18,198 nucleotides of DNA from Armatimonadetes bacterium UBA5352 (GTDB lineage: Bacteria; Armatimonadota; Zipacnadia; Zipacnadales; UBA5352): assembly GCA_002411015.1 (NCBI GenBank), contig DHPY01000054.1, positions 39,572 through 57,769 on the forward strand, in the 5' to 3' direction. The notes below the pieces were generated by a model, which made no database searches, was not told where the DNA came from, and saw nothing but the letters and a program-made list of their open reading frames with translations. The first letter of the stretch is position 1. Every line of letters begins with the position of its first letter. The position numbers and the translations under genes are program-made. Of the stretch, positions 12,332 through 18,198 are shown in pieces.

Positions 12332-14959
12332 ATGCGCCGCATGCTCATCGCACTGCTCCTGACCAGCCTCAGCACAGGCCTCTGTGCCGCGCAGGTTGAC
12401 GTCGCCTTCAACTTCCCCCCGCCACCGAACGAGGGCGCGGCCGATTACTTCCCTATCGCACAGGAGGGCACTGCGCGCGCTGCGATCATCTATCCGGCGG
12501 AGTACGCGCCCGAGGAGATCCGCGCGGCACGCTCGTTGCAGCAGTATCTGGAACTGGTGACCGGCGCGGCCCTGCCGCTGGTGGCCGAGGGCGCCGCTGT
12601 GCCGGAGGGCCTCGCTCGCGTATGCATCGGCAACACCACCGCCGCAGCCGCGAGCGCCATCATCCTGCCCGATATCCAGTACGGTGAGCACACCTTCCCG
12701 AACGTGAACGGCTACCTCGTCCAGACGCTCGCGCCGGATACGCTCATCATCCGCGGGAACACGCCGCAGGCGACGATGCTCGGTGTGGTGGGCTTCCTGA
12801 GGCGCTACGCCGGTGTGCGACGCTACTGGCCCGGCGCCCCCGGCGGCATCGGCGACGTGATCTCCGAGCGCCCGACGCTGAGCATCCCGCAGCTGATATG
12901 GACCGACTGGCCCTACTTCATCAGCCGCATCATGAGCGGCCTCGGCGACCGCGGCCCGCAGAGTGAGGCCAGCCGCTGGAGCACGTTCCAGGACTTCTGG
13001 CGGATGAACTACACGATCCCCTCGAACGAGAGCTACTACAGGCTGCTGGACGCCGCGAACCGCCTCGACGAGCCGGATATCTTCCCGGAGATCGCCGGGG
13101 AGCGCTTCATCCCGGGCCTCGACGAGGATGGCCGCCTCGCCCATGGCTGGCAGCCCTGCGTGTCGAACCCGCGCGTGGCGCAGATCATGACGCAGTCGCT
13201 CATCGGGACCTTCGAGGCGGAGCCCGAGCGAATCGCGATGAACCTCGCGGTGAACGATGGCTATGGCGACTGCACCTGCGAGGCCTGCCGGGCGATGGAC
13301 GCGCCGGGCGCCGACGTGGCCAATCGCGCGGGTCTGTGCGACCGCTACGTGAAATTCGATAACCAGGTGGCGGAGGCGGTGTCTGAGCGCTTCCCCGACC
13401 GCATCCTCGCCTTCCTCGCGTATGGCTCGATGAGCCAGCCACCAACGACCGTCAAGCTGCACCCGATGCTCCTGCCGGTGCTGTGCGTCTGGGGCAATTC
13501 CTTCGAGATGTGGGATGCATGGATGGCGACCGGCGCGGAGCACATGGGGCTCTACCTCTACCACGACGACATCCGCTTCATCATGCCGAAGCTCGACCTG
13601 CGCCAGTCCGCGAAGCGCCTGCGCTACGTGGTGAACTCCGGTCGCGCCCGGCACTTCTACCAGGAGTTCTACGGCATCTACCCGCTCGACGGCATGGTCG
13701 GGTACATTGAGACAGAGCTTCTCTGGGATCCGCGGCTCGACGAGGGCGAGATCCTTGACGAGTACTATCGCCTCTTCTTCCGTGACGCCGAGGCGCCGAT
13801 GCGCGACTTCTACGAGGCGCTCGAGGCCGGCTACGAGGCATGGCTCGCGCAGTACGGCTTCCCGCACCCGCACGGGATGGACGCATCGTCCATCCTCGAC
13901 AGCAAGTCGCTGGAGCAGTTCCGGGTGCTTCCGCCTGAGGCGCTCGAGGCAGCGGAGTCGGCGCTGGCAGAGGCCGAGGATCTGGCGGCGGATGACGAGG
14001 TTGTGGCCGAGCGCATCTCGATCGTGCGGAGGCTCTTCGATTTCGCGGCGCTGGGCGCGCGGATGTACTGGCCGATGACGCGGCTTGAGCAGGCCGCTCC
14101 CGAGTCGGAGGCTGAGTGTGAGCGCATCCTCGCCGATGCGCGGGCGGCGCTGGAGAACGGCCTGGCGCTTGCCGACTACAAGTTTGCGGTGATCGAGCAG
14201 CCGCCCATCGCCGACTACGCGGGCAGGCATACCAGCGGCGTGGTCTACAACGATCTGCAGCCCGGCGCGGTACCCTCAACGGTCCTGAGCGCCATAGGCG
14301 GCGCATTCGGGGCGGCGGGTGAGTTCATGGCCGCCGAGCGTGGCGGCGATGCGGCGGCCGCATGGTGGGCGGAGCGGCACGAGGATGATGATTCGCCGCT
14401 GCTGCGCGCGCTGATGGAGATCGGGCAGTTCCACGCGCGTGGCGAGGAGCTCGTGAACCTGGTGGCCGACCCGAGCTTTGAGGAGCGTGGGGCGAGCCAG
14501 GCTGCCGCGGCGGGAGCCGGCGAGCTCGCGGAGGAGCATGAGCTGCTGCAGGGCGTCAACTTCTGGAAGAGCGCCGGGACTGCGGCCACTGCGTCGCTGA
14601 CCGATGCCGACGCGCACACGGGCAAGTGGTCGTTCATGATGACCGACACGAAGCGCGCAGGGGTGAGCCACTCCATCGCGGCGACCGGTGGCGAGGTACT
14701 GGCGATGTCGCTGTGGGTGAAGCACAGTGGCGCGGGTCCGAGCTATCACGTGGACGTGGTCCCGCGGAGCGATGCGATGCTCTCACGGACGTCGGTGCCG
14801 GTGCCTGACGAGCCGGGCGTCTGGCACCAGGTGAGCCTCGCCTTCGTCGCGCCGCCCGGGACTCGCACCGTCGGGCTGTACCTCTTCGCCGAGAATCAGG
14901 CGACCGGCGATCAGGTGTTCGTGGATGACTTCTCCATCGCACGGTATGCGACTGAGTGA
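12332..14959 (+). CDS. Secreted DUF4838 glycosidase-like protein with C-terminal carbohydrate-binding-like domain
   Basis: 875 residues. An N-terminal signal peptide (R-R-M-L-I-A-L-L-L-T-S-L, cleavage near C-A-A-Q, about residue 21) predicts export. Residues of about 40-140 resemble the N-terminal domain of alpha-glucuronidases and hexosaminidases (A-R-S-L-Q-Q-Y-L-E-L-V-T-G). The central DUF4838 region includes Y311-G-D-C-T-C-E-A-C319, whose three Cys are typical of the family. A C-terminal jelly-roll domain starts at N709-L-V-A-D-P-S-F-E and ends with V-D-D-F, as in carbohydrate-binding modules of the CBM4/9 type. Its role is probably binding or cleaving a polysaccharide outside the cytoplasm; substrate and catalytic residues cannot be named. 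The ATG at 12332 follows GGAGGTG (12321-12327); the longer frame from 12242 would bury the signal peptide. It converges with the transporter gene. Confidence 0.85.
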   Translation: MRRMLIALLLTSLSTGLCAAQVDVAFNFPPPPNEGAADYFPIAQEGTARAAIIYPAEYAPEEIRAARSLQQYLELVTGAALPLVAEGAAVPEGLARVCIGNTTAAAASAIILPDIQYGEHTFPNVNGYLVQTLAPDTLIIRGNTPQATMLGVVGFLRRYAGVRRYWPGAPGGIGDVISERPTLSIPQLIWTDWPYFISRIMSGLGDRGPQSEASRWSTFQDFWRMNYTIPSNESYYRLLDAANRLDEPDIFPEIAGERFIPGLDEDGRLAHGWQPCVSNPRVAQIMTQSLIGTFEAEPERIAMNLAVNDGYGDCTCEACRAMDAPGADVANRAGLCDRYVKFDNQVAEAVSERFPDRILAFLAYGSMSQPPTTVKLHPMLLPVLCVWGNSFEMWDAWMATGAEHMGLYLYHDDIRFIMPKLDLRQSAKRLRYVVNSGRARHFYQEFYGIYPLDGMVGYIETELLWDPRLDEGEILDEYYRLFFRDAEAPMRDFYEALEAGYEAWLAQYGFPHPHGMDASSILDSKSLEQFRVLPPEALEAAESALAEAEDLAADDEVVAERISIVRRLFDFAALGARMYWPMTRLEQAAPESEAECERILADARAALENGLALADYKFAVIEQPPIADYAGRHTSGVVYNDLQPGAVPSTVLSAIGGAFGAAGEFMAAERGGDAAAAWWAERHEDDDSPLLRALMEIGQFHARGEELVNLVADPSFEERGASQAAAAGAGELAEEHELLQGVNFWKSAGTAATASLTDADAHTGKWSFMMTDTKRAGVSHSIAATGGEVLAMSLWVKHSGAGPSYHVDVVPRSDAMLSRTSVPVPDEPGVWHQVSLAFVAPPGTRTVGLYLFAENQATGDQVFVDDFSIARYATE

Positions 14960-14976
14960 GAGGCGGGCGCTCACTC
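14954..14976. terminator. Shared hairpin carrying both convergent stop codons
   Basis: GAGTGAG (14954-14960) and CTCACTC (14970-14976) form a perfect 7-bp stem with a 9-nt loop. The plus-gene stop (14957-14959) is in one arm and the minus-gene stop (14971-14973) in the other. It may act as a bidirectional terminator, although neither side has a T-run. Confidence 0.45.
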
Positions 14977-17253
14977 GGGCTCGTTGAGATAGCGCGCGAG
15001 CGAGGTCAGGCAGACGACGAGGAAGATCGAGCCCTCGTCAACCAGCATGTCGGGTGTCGCGTTCCTCAGGTAATCGAGGATCGCGCCTGCGGCCGCGCGA
15101 GGGGTGGGCGGCATCCGGCGGTTATGAGCGACCACCGATGCGATCTTGTGCGCATGCTCCGCGGCGGCCGCGTAGTCGTCCTTGGCGATGGCGTCGCGGA
15201 AGAGCCCGGCCAGCCGCACCATCGGCAGCTCAATTCGCGGCGGCACCGGCGCCTGCTCGAGCAGCCGCACGATCCGCGCCGTCATGCCCTCGAGGAGCCC
15301 CGCGCGCGTGAGCCGATCGGCCATCAGCAGGCGGTAGAAGTGTCGCGGCTCGCCAAGCACCCGGCAGACTGCATTGATGATCTGCATGCGCAGCACGGGC
15401 GTGCGGAACTCCGGCAGATGTCGCAGCGCCGGGCCGATGATCCGCTGATCGCCGAGGCGGCTCGCACCGTCGAGCAGGGCCGCGAAGGTCGTCTTCTGGA
15501 AGTCCCCGGAGATCCGCTCGTACAGGGCCTCCTGCGCGCCCTCCCCGCCAAGCTCCCCCAGCGCCATTGCGGCGGAGGTTCGCACCCGCGGATCTTCGTC
15601 ATCCAGCGCCGACACGAGCGCCTCGATTGAGGCCGCGGTGCCGATCTTCCCCAGCGCCTGCGCGGCCTCCGGACGGATGTCCGATTCGTCATCATATAGC
15701 TCCTGCACGAGCGGATCAACGGCCTCCGCGCGCCCCATCTCACCGAGGCTGCGCGCGGCCTCACTGCGCACTGTGGGGCTGAGGTCATACAGCGCGTCCA
15801 CGAGCTTCTCGACCGCAAGTGGCGTGCGAGAGCGCCCCAGGCCGCGTGTCGCCTCCGCGCGGCGGTTGTCGCTGAACGCCGCGAGGAAGAGCGCGTAGTT
15901 GTAGGCGTAGCCGAGCAGATTGCCGCGGAACTGACCGAGGAGATAGCGCGGGGAGGCTGAGCCGGTATCCACCAGCCGGAACGAGAGGGCGATCGGGATC
16001 AGGCAGAGCATTGCCGAGATCGCGAAGACCACCTGCAGCGGGGCAAGCTGCATCCCGAGCACGCTCACGCCACTGTCCGGAATGAGCCCGCGCAGCAGGC
16101 CGCCAATGAGCGGGCCGCCGGCCGAGCCGAGCGCCACGAAGAACATCCAGTTGGCGAAGTAGGAGCTGTTCTCCTTGCCCGCGGGCACGAGCTTGTAGAG
16201 GAGGGTTGCGTTCGCGATCTCAACGCCCGACCACGTGACGCCGGCGATCACGCGGCTGATGGGGATCAGCCACCACAGGTTCTCGGGTGTGATAAAGACC
16301 CAGGTGCTGAGGGCGATGATGTACGGGGTGATGCTCAGTTGCGTGATCGGCTTGGAGCCGTAACGCTGCACGAAGACGCCCCAGAGGCGGTAGGCGATGA
16401 TCTGGCTGAGGATCGTGATGTTCGTGTAGATGGCGACCTGCGCGTAGGAGAGGCCCAGGTTCTGGAGCATGTAGACGGAGTAGAAGACTCCGGACATCAT
16501 CCCGACGCCGAGCCAGCTGCACATGAAGGCGACGAGTGATCGGTAGGAGCGGTTCCGCAGCGGCTGGGCAAAAGCCCCGGCGACGCTCGCGCCTGCCTCC
16601 TGCTCGATCTGCGGATAGGGCGTGAGCGACATCATCACGTAGCCGAGGATGCCGGCGATCCACCCAATCGCGAAGACCACCGCGAACCCCGGAAGTTCGG
16701 AGTTCCAGTCAAGCCATCTGCTGGCGACGTAGAGGTAGACGATGCTCGTGATCGAGATGTACATCATGCGACGGCCGGTGAAGTTGCCGCGCATATCGCT
16801 TGGAAGCACATTGGAGAGCCACGAGTTGAAGGTGGGGTTGATCGTGTTGCCGAGCAGATATGCGATGCAGAGCAGTGCCGCCATGGCGTAGAAGCGCAAT
16901 CCCTCAGGCACGAGGGCCGTCGAGAAGGTGAGGCTGCCGGCGGTGACCTCGATGAGGCCGAGGCCGACGCAGAGGCGGCGTTTGTTACGAACGCGGCGCA
17001 TGAGATGCGACGCCACAATCTGCCAGACGCCGAAGAGGCCGAGGGTGCTGGCGAGGAAGCCGATCTGTGCCTGGGTGAGTCCAACTTTCAGCGCAAAACC
17101 TGACATGATCGGGCCGGAGACGACGGCGTTCGGCCCGTACACCGCCCAGCATACGCCCATGAGGACGAAGTGCCGGAGGGCGTGCGCGGTCTGCTGGCGG
17201 CTGAGGGCGGATCCGCCCGGAGAGATTGCGTGCTCCTCGTACTGCTCTGACAC
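14971..17253 (-). CDS. Major facilitator superfamily transporter fused to HEAT repeats
   Basis: 760 residues. Residues of about 25-430 form a 12-helix major-facilitator-type membrane domain, with helices such as V-V-F-A-I-G-W-I-A-G-I-L-G-Y and a loop L-M-R-R-V-R-N-K-R-R in the usual helix 2-3 position. From about 462 to 585 come roughly four PBS-lyase-type HEAT repeats of about 31 residues (V-R-S-E-A-A-R-S-L-G-E-M-G, I-R-P-E-A-A-Q-A-L-G-K-I-G, V-R-T-S-A-A-M-A-L-G-E-L-G). A less regular helical tail runs to 760. The transported substrate is unknown; the cytoplasmic repeats suggest a protein-binding or regulatory platform. The GTG start at 17253 follows GGGAG (complement of 17261-17265) at 7-nt spacing. 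No upstream ATG fits the frame better. Confidence 0.85.
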   Translation of the reverse strand: MSEQYEEHAISPGGSALSRQQTAHALRHFVLMGVCWAVYGPNAVVSGPIMSGFALKVGLTQAQIGFLASTLGLFGVWQIVASHLMRRVRNKRRLCVGLGLIEVTAGSLTFSTALVPEGLRFYAMAALLCIAYLLGNTINPTFNSWLSNVLPSDMRGNFTGRRMMYISITSIVYLYVASRWLDWNSELPGFAVVFAIGWIAGILGYVMMSLTPYPQIEQEAGASVAGAFAQPLRNRSYRSLVAFMCSWLGVGMMSGVFYSVYMLQNLGLSYAQVAIYTNITILSQIIAYRLWGVFVQRYGSKPITQLSITPYIIALSTWVFITPENLWWLIPISRVIAGVTWSGVEIANATLLYKLVPAGKENSSYFANWMFFVALGSAGGPLIGGLLRGLIPDSGVSVLGMQLAPLQVVFAISAMLCLIPIALSFRLVDTGSASPRYLLGQFRGNLLGYAYNYALFLAAFSDNRRAEATRGLGRSRTPLAVEKLVDALYDLSPTVRSEAARSLGEMGRAEAVDPLVQELYDDESDIRPEAAQALGKIGTAASIEALVSALDDEDPRVRTSAAMALGELGGEGAQEALYERISGDFQKTTFAALLDGASRLGDQRIIGPALRHLPEFRTPVLRMQIINAVCRVLGEPRHFYRLLMADRLTRAGLLEGMTARIVRLLEQAPVPPRIELPMVRLAGLFRDAIAKDDYAAAAEHAHKIASVVAHNRRMPPTPRAAAGAILDYLRNATPDMLVDEGSIFLVVCLTSLARYLNEPE

Positions 17254-17304
17254 GGACCTGCTCCCGACCCGGCGAGTGCGGCCGAAGTGATCGCCTGCGG
17301 CATC

Positions 17305-17333
17305 ATCTTAGCGTGTTCAGAGTCGCTATGCAA
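17305..17333 (-). promoter_or_regulatory. Predicted promoter of the MFS-HEAT gene
   Basis: On the minus strand: TTGCAT (complement of 17328-17333), a 17-bp spacer and TAAGAT (complement of 17305-17310), about 51 bp upstream of the GTG start. Confidence 0.55.
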
Positions 17334-17372
17334 TGCCGCGACTGAATGGCTGCTACTCAGGCAGAACGGACG

Positions 17373-17400
17373 CGGTGGCGGGGGAGCGCTCCCGCCACCG
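17373..17400 (-). terminator. GC-rich hairpin after the beta-barrel gene
   Basis: CGGTGGCGGG (17373-17382) and CCCGCCACCG (17391-17400) make a perfect 10-bp stem with an 8-nt loop, 32 bp beyond the stop of the minus-strand barrel gene. No T-tract follows, so it may be a palindromic repeat rather than an intrinsic terminator. Confidence 0.5.
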
Positions 17401-17432
17401 TGGGGCTGCCATCCCATCTACGCGGCTCGCCG

Positions 17433-18198
17433 CTACTTCCGGCGCGGCGCCGGCCTCCGGTAGCTGTGGGTGACGCCGAAGGTCGTGTACGAACGCGCGC
17501 TGTCCGACCCGTTGTCGTTGTAGTAGCGGAGGCTGAGGCTCCAGCCCTTTACGAGTTGGTAGCTGAGCGTGCCGTCCAGCAGGTAGATGGTGTCGGGGCC
17601 CGTCGTCCGGCCTGCTTCCTTTGCGGTGTGGCTCTCATTCCACATTACGTCGGCTTTCGTGCGCAGGTTCCACAGTGGGCCGAGGCGCTGGTTGTGGACC
17701 CAACTCAGGTCCACCAATGGCGTCCAGCTATCCCTGTAACCCAGGTTCCGTCCGACACCGGCCATGACCCGGGTACTGCCGGACTCGTAGCTGTAGATGC
17801 CTCCGTAGCCGAGGCCGAAGTCCACGTCCTCAAACATGCTGTCGCTGAAGAACGTGGCGCCGATGACAGGATGGAAGCCGTAGGTGTTGCGGTCTGTGCC
17901 CCCGAAAACGTAGTTGATGTCGGCATCGAGGATGTTCGTCAGAGGCTCATCGTCATACTTCGGGTCATCATACGCACGATCAAAGCGGTTGACGAAGAGG
18001 TAGAGATCGAGGTAGTCGGGGCCTGCGAAGGCATAGTGCGATTGGCTCGTCAGGTTGATGCGGACGTCATTGTAGTCGTACCTCTCGGTCTTCCCCTGCG
18101 TGAGGGACAGCGAGAGGCGCGTCTCGTCCTGAATGTAGCCGACCTCGTCAGGCGGCTTAGGCGCTTCGTCCGCTGCCGGTGCGGGCTGGGCAGGAGCC
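17433..18198 (-). CDS. Outer-membrane beta-barrel-like protein, 5' end outside the window
   Basis: An open frame runs from the window edge (first complete codon at 18197) to a stop at 17433, 254 residues; the start is missing. The visible part opens with an Ala/Pro-rich linker (A-P-A-Q-P-A-P-A-A-D). It continues with about 220 residues of alternating polar and hydrophobic/aromatic strands with short turns, such as T-R-L-S-L-S-L-T-Q-G, Y-L-D-L-Y-L-F-V-N-R-F, G-W-S-L-S-L-R-Y-Y-N-D-N-G and Y-T-T-F-G-V-T-H-S-Y. This pattern is like DUF481/YdiY-type barrels. The protein ends in R-R-P-A-P-R-R-K rather than the usual terminal aromatic residue. The first internal Met (17837) is not the start. The function is unknown, and barrel topology is inferred. 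Confidence 0.7.
   Translation of the reverse strand, partial: APAQPAPAADEAPKPPDEVGYIQDETRLSLSLTQGKTERYDYNDVRINLTSQSHYAFAGPDYLDLYLFVNRFDRAYDDPKYDDEPLTNILDADINYVFGGTDRNTYGFHPVIGATFFSDSMFEDVDFGLGYGGIYSYESGSTRVMAGVGRNLGYRDSWTPLVDLSWVHNQRLGPLWNLRTKADVMWNESHTAKEAGRTTGPDTIYLLDGTLSYQLVKGWSLSLRYYNDNGSDSARSYTTFGVTHSYRRPAPRRK

Noticed and set aside
12071..14230. 719-residue open frame on the minus strand opposite the DUF4838 gene
   Set aside because: It runs through the tRNA-Ala gene and its promoter, has low-complexity His/Arg/Val-rich content with no recognisable domain, and is explained by the GC-rich codon use of the real gene.

Overview
GC-rich bacterial chromosome with dense, mostly plus-strand gene packing. 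The final 3.2 kb is on the minus strand. A predicted outer-membrane beta-barrel protein points to a diderm cell. CHASE2 cyclase/FecR genes, a DUF4838 secreted glycosidase-like protein, HEAT-repeat fusions and many short GC-rich palindromes between genes fit a deep-branching diderm such as Armatimonadota. That placement is an inference from gene content, not a phylogenetic result.

Positions 1-6186 hold a tightly coupled housekeeping operon: a 5'-nucleotidase-like metallophosphatase, a divergent type III pantothenate kinase (coaX), a DusB-type tRNA-dihydrouridine synthase, a conserved protein of unknown function, a homologue of cyanobacterial long-chain acyl-ACP reductase, and lysyl-tRNA synthetase (lysS). 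Four of the five junctions are 4-bp ATGA/GTGA overlaps; the fifth (coaX-dus) is occupied by a palindromic repeat. The conserved protein/acyl-ACP-reductase-like pair, inserted between dus and lysS, is the least expected part of the window.

Positions 6267-7157 encode a UbiA-family decaprenyl-phosphate phosphoribosyltransferase-like membrane enzyme. At 7234-10412, behind a good sigma70-type promoter, lie a CHASE2-adenylate cyclase and an overlapping membrane-anchored FecR-domain protein, probably an envelope-sensing cAMP unit. At 10537-11562 lies a divergent RlmN, predicted to be read from a leaderless mRNA.

Positions 11563-11957 hold no intact gene. They contain heptamer repeats, a hairpin, a decayed IS1182-like transposase fragment and a palindromic repeat. 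Two tRNA genes follow in divergent orientation, tRNA-Gln(CTG) on minus and tRNA-Ala(CGC) on plus, each with a near-consensus promoter.

Positions 12332-14959 encode a secreted DUF4838 glycosidase-like protein with a C-terminal carbohydrate-binding-like domain. It converges on a minus-strand transporter-like protein (14971-17253) that fuses a major-facilitator domain to HEAT repeats; the two stop codons sit on opposite arms of one hairpin. The window ends inside a minus-strand gene for a beta-barrel protein, whose 5' end is cut off.

No CRISPR array, intact mobile element, rRNA or replication origin was seen.
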